Source: JBLHRE01 sp047625765 (lineage in GTDB: Bacteria; Bacteroidota; Bacteroidia; Flavobacteriales; JBLHRE01). From it: a stretch of 17,757 nt of DNA. The DNA lies in NCBI GenBank assembly GCA_047625765.1, contig JBLHRE010000023.1, forward strand, positions 1 through 17,757, written 5' to 3'. Of the stretch, positions 7,704-16,600 are shown piece by piece. The first letter of the stretch is position 1. Each line of letters starts with the position of its first letter. Below the pieces are notes generated by a model. It made no database searches, was not told where the DNA came from, and worked only from the letters and a program-made list of their open reading frames with translations. The translations under genes and the position numbers were made by a program.

Positions 7704-8213
7704 ATGGAAAAGCGATTAGAAGGATTAGAAGAGTTAGCTAAGGAAAATAGAGCTGCACATAAGGCTGCTTTTGTGCGTCATAAAAAGAAAAAAACTTTTG
7801 ATAAGACCATGCAAGGTTTGCATAACGAGGTTTTTGAGAAAACGGATTGTATGACCTGTGGCAATTGTTGCAAAACCACCTCCCCTATCTTTATTGTAAA
7901 GGATATGGAGCGTATTGCTAAGCATTTCCGCATGCGCCCATCAGACTTTGAGAGACAGTATATCAAGTTTGATGAAGACGACCACTATGTATTGAAGAAT
8001 GCTGGTCCTTGTCCATTCTTAGGGCCCGAAAACCTTTGCGAAATCTATAAAGTTAGGCCAAGAGCTTGTTCAGAATATCCTCATACCAACAGAAAAAAAG
8101 TGAGTCAGTTGGAGCAGATGACTTTGGACAATGCAGAAATCTGTCCTGCGGTGTTCGATATTTTGGAGAAATTGAAAGAAGTCGCAACATCATCTTCTCA
8201 ATCAAGGGTATAA
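7704..8213 (+). CDS. YkgJ-type CxxCxxCC metal-cluster protein
   Basis: 169-residue cytoplasmic protein of the zinc/iron-chelating CxxCxxCC family (YkgJ, PF03692). The signature is complete: C49-xx-C52-xx-C55-C56, followed by the conserved GPCPFLG (C103), NLCEIYKVRPRAC (C112, C122) and a late Cys at 147, giving eight cysteines able to bind a metal site or Fe-S cluster. The N-terminal ~45 residues are highly charged and probably helical. The biochemical role of the family is not established. The ATG at 7704 lies right after the decayed gene region, and no clear promoter is seen. The 3' end overlaps the convergent DUF1343 gene by 12 bp. Confidence 0.9.
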   Translation: MEKRLEGLEELAKENRAAHKAAFVRHKKKKTFDKTMQGLHNEVFEKTDCMTCGNCCKTTSPIFIVKDMERIAKHFRMRPSDFERQYIKFDEDDHYVLKNAGPCPFLGPENLCEIYKVRPRACSEYPHTNRKKVSQLEQMTLDNAEICPAVFDILEKLKEVATSSSQSRV

Positions 8214-9359
8214 AAGATATTTCGCTCGTATTTCACTAAATGCTTCCAAGCCTTTTTTCCAAGTATCGCGAATTTCAGCAGCTGAAAACCCTCTCTCAAT
8301 TTGCTTTTGCAATTGTTTGGTACCTGCCAATTTCGTGAAAAATGAGCTGAAGAATTTTTCTTTAACTGGTGATTTACGGTATGCTTCAACCAACCATTCT
8401 AGCTCTAATTTGCTATTACTTCTAATTTGTTCGACATCTAAAACATCGAACTTTTTACCATAACAACGCTCACCGTTTAACTTGGGGGTTTTTGCTCCTT
8501 CACCAGGTTTTGGAACAAAAGAATAATCTCCTTCTAAAAAAGGAGCGCCATACATTTGAAAAGGAGCATCTGTTCCTCTTCCAACACTAACAGGTGTCCC
8601 TTCGAAAAAACACAAAGAAGGGTACAAAGCAATAGACAAGGCATTGGGTAGGTTTGGCGAAGGCTTTACTGGTAAATCGTAAAACAGATCATGCTTATAA
8701 TTCATGCAGGTTACCACCTTTAAATTACATTTCAAAGAGTCCTTTAACCAAGATTCTCCATTAATCATTTGAGCATATTCTGCAATGGTCATTCCATGAA
8801 CTACCGGTATGGGATGCATGCCCACAAAAGACTTATGTTCTATTTCTAAAATTGGTCCATCTACATAATGACCATTCGGGTTAGGTCTATCGAAAACCCA
8901 GAGGGCAATATTATTTTCGGCACAAGCCTCCATCACATAATGTAAGGTAGAAATGTAAGTATAGAACCTTGCTCCTACATCTTGAATATCAAAAATCAAC
9001 ACATCCAAACCCTCTAATTGCTGAGATGTAGGTTTTTTATTGCTCCCATAAAGTGAGATTACTGGCAATCCTGATTTCAGATCAATACCGTCTACAATCT
9101 TTTCGCCTGCATCGGCCTTACCTCTAAAACCATGCTCTGGAGAAAAAACACGAACCACATTCAAACCTTCATCTTGTAATATATCTACAAAATGAGTCTT
9201 CCCTATTAAGCTCGATTGATTCCCAACAAAACCAATTCGCTTGTCCTTAAATTGTAATGTAAACTCAGATGTAAAACGATCTGCTCCTACTCTTAAATCA
9301 GCATTCTTATAAGTACAGGACAGTAACAGAAAGCTTATTAAATATATAAAGGATTGCAT
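8202..9359 (-). CDS. namZ: DUF1343 lipoprotein, exo-beta-N-acetylmuramidase (NamZ/YbbC) family
   Basis: 385-residue envelope protein of the DUF1343 family. Characterised members (B. subtilis NamZ/YbbC) release terminal MurNAc from peptidoglycan fragments, so a role in cell-wall recycling is inferred here. Family signatures seen in order: RIGFVGNQSSLIG, VVRVFSPEHGFRG, VLIFDIQDVGARFYTYISTL, LWVFDRPNPNG, PIPVVHGMTIAEYA, GTPVSVGRGTD and a C-terminal beta-rich part. The N-terminus QSFIYLISFLLLSC is a lipoprotein signal with Cys at about residue 15. That favours the ATG at 9359 over an upstream in-frame ATG at 9392, whose extra residues (ICYIRCKIKS) would precede the signal peptide. The gene overlaps the YkgJ gene tail to tail and diverges from the 9476 operon across 116 bp. 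Confidence 0.92.
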   Translation of the reverse strand: MQSFIYLISFLLLSCTYKNADLRVGADRFTSEFTLQFKDKRIGFVGNQSSLIGKTHFVDILQDEGLNVVRVFSPEHGFRGKADAGEKIVDGIDLKSGLPVISLYGSNKKPTSQQLEGLDVLIFDIQDVGARFYTYISTLHYVMEACAENNIALWVFDRPNPNGHYVDGPILEIEHKSFVGMHPIPVVHGMTIAEYAQMINGESWLKDSLKCNLKVVTCMNYKHDLFYDLPVKPSPNLPNALSIALYPSLCFFEGTPVSVGRGTDAPFQMYGAPFLEGDYSFVPKPGEGAKTPKLNGERCYGKKFDVLDVEQIRSNSKLELEWLVEAYRKSPVKEKFFSSFFTKLAGTKQLQKQIERGFSAAEIRDTWKKGLEAFSEIRAKYLLYP

Positions 9360-9475
9360 GCTCTTAATTTTGCAACGAATATAGCAAATCACCTACCACA
9401 AAAGATTATTGATCAAGTGTTTCATTTTCTAAATGATTTCAATTAAATTGCTATTTACTGATTATTCGAAATGGC
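9360..9475. promoter_or_regulatory. Divergent promoter region between namZ and the DUF1501 operon
   Basis: 116-bp AT-rich gap between two divergent start codons, so it should hold both promoters. For namZ the minus strand reads TATATTCG (9376-9383), one mismatch from TAnnTTTG, with a TTTG about 15 nt upstream, which is short for this promoter class. For the plus-strand operon I see no good TAnnTTTG match. No operator-like inverted repeat is obvious. Confidence 0.4.
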
Positions 9476-10399
9476 ATGAAAAAAACTTTACTAATTTCAA
9501 TAGCGTTACTCGCATTATTGGGAATAACATTTACTTCTTCTTGTAAAAAAGATTTGATTGTTAAAGACAACCAGCCTCCTTATTACAACGAAATTTCGAC
9601 TTTACTTATAGAGAATTATGTCAATAGAATTTATATTGATTTAATTGGCCGCGAACCTTTAGATAGTGAAATGATTGCCGAAGTAGATTTTCTAAGACAA
9701 GCAGATTTAGAGATTTCAGCTAGAGAGGAATTGGTCGTTCGGCTACAAACCGACACCAATTATGTCTTTGGAGACGGCAGCTACAAAGAGGCATACTATA
9801 AAAGGTTTTACGAGTTGGCCAAAGCAAGAGTTTTAGAAGGAGCTTCTGATCAGGGTATTAACGAAAATGTTGGTCAATTACAATCTCAAATTGTACGCGA
9901 CTCTTTAAATGGAGACTGGGCTGCCTATGAATTACATAAAAGAGAATTGAAAAAACTGACAGATATTTTTGCCTCTGAAGATGATTATGCTTCTGGCGCA
10001 ATTACTATTGATACCATATTTGCACGAATGATTAACAATAGTATTTATGATTTCATTAACATGAATACCTTCAATTTCGTTAATGCTTCTTTTGACAATC
10101 TCCTGTACCGCTATCCTACCCAATACGAGTTTGACAAAGCCTTTAGTATTATAGAGTACAATCAGTCTGAAACATTGTTTGGAGAACCTGCGGGGAATAA
10201 AGACCAATATGTTTCGGTACTTATTGGTACGCGAGAGTTTTTTGAAGGTTGTGTGATTTGGGCCTACCAAACTTTTTTGGCTAGAGATCCTAACAGTTCG
10301 GAGACGTACAATGCCATGTTGGATTTCTATTTTACCAAAGATTTTCAAAAAGTGCAAAAAGATATTGTTGTAACGGACGAATACGCTGGATTCGACTAA
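9476..10399 (+). CDS. DUF1549-like lipoprotein, first gene of the DUF1501 operon
   Basis: 307-residue lipoprotein. The signal KKTLLISIALLALLGITFT ends in SSC, with the acylated Cys near residue 23, followed by KKD. The mature N-terminus, ENYVNRIYIDLIGREPLDSEM at about residues 43-66, resembles the start of DUF1549, which in Planctomycetes sits in large proteins next to cytochrome-like and DUF1553 domains. The C-terminal part carries GCVIWAYQTFLARDPNSSE at about 258-277, a second copy of the same kind of motif. The middle is helical and charged. It opens a six-gene run whose products are all exported. No catalytic residues can be identified. The Sec lipoprotein signal supports the start. The assignment to a DUF1549-like family rests on a short motif and is moderate. 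Confidence 0.85.
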   Translation: MKKTLLISIALLALLGITFTSSCKKDLIVKDNQPPYYNEISTLLIENYVNRIYIDLIGREPLDSEMIAEVDFLRQADLEISAREELVVRLQTDTNYVFGDGSYKEAYYKRFYELAKARVLEGASDQGINENVGQLQSQIVRDSLNGDWAAYELHKRELKKLTDIFASEDDYASGAITIDTIFARMINNSIYDFINMNTFNFVNASFDNLLYRYPTQYEFDKAFSIIEYNQSETLFGEPAGNKDQYVSVLIGTREFFEGCVIWAYQTFLARDPNSSETYNAMLDFYFTKDFQKVQKDIVVTDEYAGFD

Positions 10400-10409
10400 A
10401 CCCTTTGCC

Positions 10410-10916
10410 ATGAAAAAATTAATAACACCTTTTCTTATCCTAATTTTAACACTGGGTTACTCTTGTAAAAAAGATGTAATCTTCGAGGTTGATGAAATGG
10501 GATTAGCGCTAATAAGTGCAGACAAAAAGAAACAAAAGACAACTACTCAGTTTGTCTCTATTCTTTATGCCAACTTGTTTCAAAAAGCACTTTCTGCAAG
10601 CAAGCAAGTTGAAGTCAAAAATGTAATAGAATCTATTGGCGACAAAAAAGTAGCCTACGAGATCTTGATTAGCAATTTCTTAAACGAACCTGATGTGTTG
10701 GTGCCTATCGATTCGCTAATGCTTTCTTCTGGCAACAATATGAACCTCTTTATTACCGAAGCTTACAATAGATTTTTAGTAAGAGAGCCTACAGAAGCAG
10801 AAAGAACATTTTTCCAAAACTATATCAACCAGTATGCTCCTGGCAATACCAAAAAGCAATTTGCCGAATTGGTCTATTTCGCATTTGCCTTATGCGATGA
10901 ATATCAATACTACTAA
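10410..10916 (+). CDS. Small helical lipoprotein with DUF1553-like RExP motif
   Basis: 168-residue lipoprotein; signal KKLITPFLILILTLGYSC with the acylated Cys near residue 19, followed by KKD. The mature part is predominantly helical. Its C-terminal half holds AYNRFLVREPTEAERTFF (bases 10761-10814), closely parallel to AYQTFLARDPNSSE in the preceding protein and reminiscent of the DUF1553 pattern of Planctomycete PSD1 proteins. The gene starts 10 nt after the first gene of the operon and ends 10 nt before the DUF1501 gene, so the three are almost certainly co-transcribed. It may form a complex with the first protein or correspond to the second half of a split PSD1-like protein; that is inference. 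No enzyme function is visible. Confidence 0.85.
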   Translation: MKKLITPFLILILTLGYSCKKDVIFEVDEMGLALISADKKKQKTTTQFVSILYANLFQKALSASKQVEVKNVIESIGDKKVAYEILISNFLNEPDVLVPIDSLMLSSGNNMNLFITEAYNRFLVREPTEAERTFFQNYINQYAPGNTKKQFAELVYFAFALCDEYQYY

Positions 10917-10926
10917 TACCTGAATT

Positions 10927-12264
10927 ATGGATAGAAGAAAATTTATAAAAAAAGCAGGTTTTGCTACTATTGGTGCGGTAAGTATGCCATATATACTCCC
11001 TTCGGGTAGGTTGTTTGCCGCTAGTGGTAATGCATTAGCCGAACATGTAGTTTATGTATTGTTTGCTGGAGGTGTACGCCAACAAGAAGCTGTACTGCAA
11101 AGATATTTGGCAGATAGTCAAGGAAGACCTTGGGAAGGGAATATAATGTACAATATGCTAAACGGTTCTGCCCCTCAAGCTAAAATTGTTTACGGAACCA
11201 ACCCTTCTATAGGCACAGATGGTAGTGTCCCTATTCCGCAAATTTTGTCATCAACCCTTCAGTCGCAAGGTTTGCTATTTCCAGAAGTATATGCTGCCAA
11301 TGCTGGACATTATGGTGGATTAAACACCTTACTAACGGGGAACAATGCGGTAACACAAGGCTTAAGACAAAAGCCGTTATTTCCAACTTTATTCGAATAC
11401 ACTAGAAGACATTTAGGTGCAAAAGCTACGGAAACTTGGTTTGTAGGAAATACTTTAGGAAACTCTGTTCCCTTATTGAATTATTCTGGCCATACTGATT
11501 ATGGCGCTTCTTATGGCGCAAACATGTTTATTCCGGGGGTTACTTTTGGTGGATTGGGGCAAGAATATTTAGCCAATGCTAAAATTTACCATCCCGAAGA
11601 AGAATTAAGCCACATGCAGCGCATGCGTTTGTTCTTAGACAACAATTACAGATCAAACGGAGGAATTCCACTACCAAATATTCAAAATACAGAAGACGAA
11701 AAACAACAAATTAAATCTTTTGTAGACCGTATGTTAAACGGACAAATTAATGTCCCCTTCCCTCCTGTTTCAGATAATGGTGATTTATCGAACATTGGTT
11801 ATGCTGGTGCAATTCTTAAAGAATTTAAACCTAAACTATTAGCGGTTAACATGAGCTCTGTAGATAGTTGCCATGGAAACTTTACTGGATATTTAAGCGC
11901 TCTACATCGTGCCGATCATGCCGTAGGACATTTATGGGATGTCATTCAAAACGACCCTGTTTTGGCAAACAAAACAGCCATAGTTGTTACACCAGAGCAC
12001 GGTAGAAATGCCTTTCCAAACTCCATAAAAGATGAAAACGATTGGTTTGGTTTTGACCATTCCGATGCGAATACAAGACGTGTTTGGACTATGATGGCTG
12101 GACCAGGAATTCCAAGTAATCTTACCATTGGTAGCGAAGGAAACCCTGTGGGTAGAACTACCGATAATGTATTAACCATTGCGGAAATATTAGGCTTTAA
12201 AAATGACATTATTACTAGCCCAGGAATTGATCCAAATGCAATGTCTCTATTTGATAGAATATAA
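10927..12264 (+). CDS. DUF1501 protein with Tat-type signal (alkaline-phosphatase/sulfatase-like fold)
   Basis: 445-residue exported protein. The N-terminus MDRRKFIKKAGFATIGAVSM is a twin-arginine signal (RRKFIKK), so it is probably folded, perhaps with metal bound, before export to the periplasm. Family features: HVVYVLFAGGVRQQE at the first strand, NAGHYGGLNTLLTGN, then residues usually used for metal binding in this superfamily: D313 and H316 in SSVDSCHGNFTGY, E357-H358-G359-R360 in VVTPEHGRN, and D377-H378 in FDHSD. LHRADHAVGHLWDVIQ is typical of DUF1501. No Ser/Thr/Cys nucleophile is evident to me, so activity as a phosphatase or sulfatase is open. In Planctomycetes DUF1501 genes pair with DUF1549/DUF1553 genes, and the first two genes here echo that pairing. 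Confidence 0.9.
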   Translation: MDRRKFIKKAGFATIGAVSMPYILPSGRLFAASGNALAEHVVYVLFAGGVRQQEAVLQRYLADSQGRPWEGNIMYNMLNGSAPQAKIVYGTNPSIGTDGSVPIPQILSSTLQSQGLLFPEVYAANAGHYGGLNTLLTGNNAVTQGLRQKPLFPTLFEYTRRHLGAKATETWFVGNTLGNSVPLLNYSGHTDYGASYGANMFIPGVTFGGLGQEYLANAKIYHPEEELSHMQRMRLFLDNNYRSNGGIPLPNIQNTEDEKQQIKSFVDRMLNGQINVPFPPVSDNGDLSNIGYAGAILKEFKPKLLAVNMSSVDSCHGNFTGYLSALHRADHAVGHLWDVIQNDPVLANKTAIVVTPEHGRNAFPNSIKDENDWFGFDHSDANTRRVWTMMAGPGIPSNLTIGSEGNPVGRTTDNVLTIAEILGFKNDIITSPGIDPNAMSLFDRI

Positions 12265-12266
12265 TT

Positions 12267-13235
12267 ATGCTAAAAAAAAATCTACTATATATTGTGCTTT
12301 TAGCAACATCTATGATTTTGATGTATGCTTGTAAAGAAGAGGTTGTTATTAATCCTTTTGATGACCCGAAATACCAAGGTCCAGGAGAAACAGCCGTTGA
12401 ATTGAACCTTGACGAAGGTACTTTCCAATACTTGCATTATTATATTTTCGAACCTACATGTGCCAATTCTGGATGTCACGATGGAACCTTTGAGCCTAAT
12501 TTCACCAATATAGAAAGTTCTTATAACACATTGGTATATCACGATATCATAAAAAATGATCAAACCAATAAGTATGACTATAGGGTAATGCCTGGTAATG
12601 CTGATTTGTCTTTAATAATAGAGCGATTGTCTGGTAAAATGGATGGCGTAGAAGACCAAATGCCAATTGTATTAGAGCCTGGTTCCGATTATGATGAAAA
12701 CAGATCTCGATATATTCAAATGATTGGGGATTGGATAGATGCTGGAGCAAAGGATATGTTTAACAATGGCCCTAAAATAGGCAATCAAAACCCTCAAATT
12801 ATTGGAGCTGTGGCTTTTGCCGATGGCAGCAATACACCTTTGACCCGTTTAAACTCTGCATCTCCTATTGAAGTTCCTGAAGGTACTAGCAGTTTGGATG
12901 TTTGGATTGCTATTACCGATGATAGCACAGCCACTCAAAACATAGCTTACAACAAAATAAAATTCTCTTCATCCATCAATTCTGGATTCAGAACAGCTAC
13001 AGAAATGGATTTACAAATTACACCTTCTGCTATTACAGAAGAAGGTTATTTTGGCAGCAACGTATTGTATTACCATCATATCGTTATCAACCCTAGTATT
13101 GTAGCTAGTACTAAGGATGATATTGGGTATTTTAGAATATCGGTAAACGATACTGATAATGGTGTTATTGAAATTCCTACCGATGGAAGTTTCAATTATT
13201 TTAAGGAATATTTATCATTTGTAATCGTAGAATAA
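12267..13235 (+). CDS. Lipoprotein with CX4CH cytochrome-like domain
   Basis: 322-residue lipoprotein; signal LLYIVLLATSMILMYAC with Cys near residue 22, then KEE. Residues ~50-170 match the layout of the Planctomycete-type cytochrome c domain (PSCyt1, PF07635): FEPTCANSGCHDG with C65, C70 and H71, then YRVMPGNADLSLIIERLSG, then DQMPIV (possible axial ligand M132), then MIGDWIDAGAKD. The cysteine spacing is CX4CH, not the canonical CX2CH, so covalent heme binding is possible but unproven. The C-terminal ~150 residues look beta-rich. The gene starts 2 nt after the DUF1501 stop, and its TAA overlaps the next ATG by one base, implying translational coupling. A redox or electron-transfer role in the envelope is inferred from the motif only. 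Confidence 0.87.
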   Translation: MLKKNLLYIVLLATSMILMYACKEEVVINPFDDPKYQGPGETAVELNLDEGTFQYLHYYIFEPTCANSGCHDGTFEPNFTNIESSYNTLVYHDIIKNDQTNKYDYRVMPGNADLSLIIERLSGKMDGVEDQMPIVLEPGSDYDENRSRYIQMIGDWIDAGAKDMFNNGPKIGNQNPQIIGAVAFADGSNTPLTRLNSASPIEVPEGTSSLDVWIAITDDSTATQNIAYNKIKFSSSINSGFRTATEMDLQITPSAITEEGYFGSNVLYYHHIVINPSIVASTKDDIGYFRISVNDTDNGVIEIPTDGSFNYFKEYLSFVIVE

Positions 13236-13684
13236 TGAAACAGTATATATCCATTATAGGCTTTACGATTTTGGCGTTTGGCGCTTGTAAAAAAGAAATA
13301 AATCCCGAAGTGTCCTTGGATCGAGAACCGAAAATTAAAATACTTTCTGTTGCACCAACTACCATTCAAGAATTTGATGAAAGTGTTATTGTGACTTTGC
13401 AATACGAAGATGGCGATGGTAATTTAGGATTCGAACATCCGGATAGCAACGCCCTAAGAGTTTGGGATGATAGATTACAAAATCCTGATTTTTATTTTGT
13501 TCCACCTCTTTCTCCTGTAGGAGAAGAAATATCGATTAGAGGTACTTTGGAAATTCGTTTAAACGGTACATTTATTATTGGTACAGGCACAGAAGAATCT
13601 ACCCGATTTGCACTATCTATAAAAGATAGAGATGGCAATTGGAGCAATGAGGTAACAACACCTATCATTACCATTCAAAAGTAA
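13235..13684 (+). CDS. Small acidic lipoprotein of unknown function
   Basis: 149-residue lipoprotein; signal KQYISIIGFTILAFGAC with Cys near residue 18, then KKE. The mature protein is beta-rich and acidic, with VTLQYEDGDGNLGFEHPDSN, GTLEIRLNGTF and a final ALSIKDRDGNWSNEVTTP, a pattern I know from many small Bacteroidota lipoproteins with an Ig-like beta-sandwich. The DGDGN and KDRDGN stretches could bind calcium, but this is inference. Its ATG overlaps the stop of the upstream gene (TAATG), and the next gene starts 4 nt downstream. No specific family name can be given. Confidence 0.85.
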   Translation: MKQYISIIGFTILAFGACKKEINPEVSLDREPKIKILSVAPTTIQEFDESVIVTLQYEDGDGNLGFEHPDSNALRVWDDRLQNPDFYFVPPLSPVGEEISIRGTLEIRLNGTFIIGTGTEESTRFALSIKDRDGNWSNEVTTPIITIQK

Positions 13685-13688
13685 ACCT

Positions 13689-16600
13689 ATGCACCAAAAA
13701 GGCCTTACCATATTATTTGTCCTATTCAGCATAGCTGCTTATTGTCAATTGCCCACTTATAATATGAGCAATCGAACGGTTTACGATTGCCAAGGAATTT
13801 TATTAGATAGTGAAGAAGGCGATATTTCAGGAAATTATGATCATAGCGAGGACTTCACCTTTACCATCTGTGTAACTCAGGCCAATCCAATCACCTTAAA
13901 TTTTTCGGATTTTTGTACTGAAGATGTAGATCAACTTAGAATTTTTGATGGTCCAGATACAAACTCAACACTTATTGGAGCCTATTGGGGTAGTGTCTCT
14001 TTTGGTAATATTCCAACTGTGGTTGTTGCCTATAATGGCTGTATTACCTTACATTTTAAAACAGATATCGATGTTACCTGTTCAGGATGGACAGCACAAT
14101 GGGATGTAGTTGTTCCTCCTCCTATTCCTCCCGTTATTGATAGTATTGATGCCCATTGTACTTCAGATATTCTTTATTTGGAGTTCGACATTCCAGTAAT
14201 CTGCGATTCTATATATGCTTCCGCTTTTACCATTTACGGCACCGATAGTTTTTCTGTTGTTAATGTTGCCCCTGGTTTATGTATCAACGATTCCACCCAA
14301 CAAGTGGCCTTAACCCTAGACAGGGCCTTTGACGATTGTGGCGACTTCACGCTAGATTTTGTTTATAGAATGCGTGATGTCTGTGATATTTTATATACTT
14401 ACACGGTTACTACCAATTTCGGCATTTACGACTGTCCCATCAACGCGCAATTAACAGCATCTCAAGACAGTATATGTATTGGCGATTGTGTAGATATTAC
14501 AGCAATTGCAGATGGTGGAGATTGTAATTTGATATATACCTGGAGTACGGGTTGGCCCAATACTCCTGGTCCACATTCGTTTTGCCCCGTAGCAGATGCA
14601 ACAGTAACACTTACCGTTTCGGATACTACAGGCAATCCTCCAGCAGTAACTTTCTATTCCATTTTGGTATTTCCTTATCCCGATGCAGGGCCAGACACCG
14701 CACAATGTTTACAGGACAGTGCCTTTACCTTAGACCCTGCAAGTTTGCCTGGTGGATATTGGTATGGATTGGGAATTGCAGATTCTTTACTTGGAATATT
14801 TGACCCTACAATTACAGGCAATGGAAACTTTACCGTGTATTACACCAAAGATGGTTGTGAAGACTTCTTGGAAGTTGTTATTTACGATAGCTATGCTGGA
14901 CCAAATCAAGCATCTTGTCCAGGAGCTAGTCCATTTCAATTGATTGGCGAAAGCCCCTCTGGAGGAACCTGGTCGGGTACACCTCTTGTTACAGCCACAG
15001 GAATATTTAACCCAAGTATTGCAGGATCTCATGTGGTGTATTACACCTTTAATGGTTGTTCAGATTCTATGGTAGTAACTGTAGACAGCATCATTTTTGC
15101 CTTAAACGATACACTTTGTCAATCCGCAGTTGCGGAACAGTTTTTTGCGACACCAAGCGGTGGTACTTGGTCTGGAAACGGAATTGTAAATGCCAATGCA
15201 GGAATATTCAATCCTAATTTAGCTGGATTTGGCGATCATCTGATTTATTATGCAATCAATGGATGTAAAGACTCCATCAACATCCATGTTAGAGGAATTG
15301 ATGCTGGTTTAGACCAAACCGTTTGTCCTTTTGAGGCTCCTTTTAATCTTGGCCCTGCCGTTCCGTCAGGTGGACTGTGGTCTGGTAATGGAATTACCAA
15401 TCCAGACTCTGGCACCTACGACCCGAGTTTTTCTGGTGGTGTAAATCAAAATGACATTGTTACCTACACAGATACTATAAGTGGATGTATTGACAAGGTA
15501 TTAATTTACATTAGAAACACCAATATCCTTCAAGACAGCATTGATTTATGTTTTATTGACCCTCCTTTGGCATTAAATCTCCCAAATACAGGAAGAAGAC
15601 CAGGAGGTGGGGTTTGGTCTACAGCAAGCCCTGGTTTAATCTCAGCTTCCGGACCTGGATCATTCGACCCTAATATTGCTGGAGTTGGTTTACATTTATT
15701 GCACTACACCATTAATACCTGTTCTGATAGTGTATGGATTAATATTCATCCCGTACCTGTTGCGCAAAACGACACTGCAGTATGTTTAAATTCTGGAACA
15801 TTTAATTTAAATGCTTCCCCTACAAATGGACTTTGGGCAGGAACAGGGATTACTGATGGTGTATTAGGAACCTTCGACCCAAATATTGCGAAACCTGGAA
15901 TTCATACCATTTCGTATGCAACCATCAATGCATGTATCGCTTATATAGATGTAACAGTTGACGAATTGCCACTATTTGATTTCAGCGCTGTTCCCGATAC
16001 CTTTTGCTACAATAGCAATACGGTAACCTTAAATGGATTGCCACTTGGAGGATATTGGACTGGAAATGGAATTTCGGGAACAAATCAGTTCAATGCACAA
16101 AATGCTGGGATTGGACAGCATACGCTAAGCTATTACGTAAGTCAAGGAACTTGTCCCGATTCAGCTGATTATATCGTGACCGTTCTCGACTCAACACAAG
16201 TAAGTATTGTTAAATCTACTACAACTATATGCTATGGCGATAGTATTCTGCTTACTGCCTCTGCAACAGGTGGATTGGGGGTGTACGGATATGTTTGGGA
16301 TAATGGTATTGGGACGGGTCGTTCTCATTGGGTTAAACCAACAGCAACAATCACTTATACGGTAATAGCTAGCGATGGATGTTCGGATAATGCTATTGAT
16401 TCAATTCAAATTACGGTGCATCCACAAATTTTGGTAAATATTACTGCAGGGCCAACGGTATGTTATAATGATACAGCTTATGCAGCAGTATCTCCAGTAA
16501 ATTCTGGCGCTAACTATACCTACCTATGGTCAAGTAATCTGCCACAGTCTACAGATACCTTATGGGATTTTGCAGGCATGAATTATATCGAAATTACAGA

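Noticed and set aside
9360..9392. NamZ start at ATG 9392
   Set aside because: It would put 11 residues, including charged ones, before an otherwise normal lipoprotein signal; the ATG at 9359 fits better.
9932..10411. 159-codon minus-strand frame opposite the first lipoprotein gene
   Set aside because: It lies opposite a supported lipoprotein gene, lacks any motif or signal, and has no promoter or spacing that would suggest a real gene.
14679..16193. DNA-level tandem repeat or CRISPR-like array
   Set aside because: Repeat units are similar only as protein; the nucleotide copies are too diverged and about 216 bp long, with no short direct repeats and spacers.
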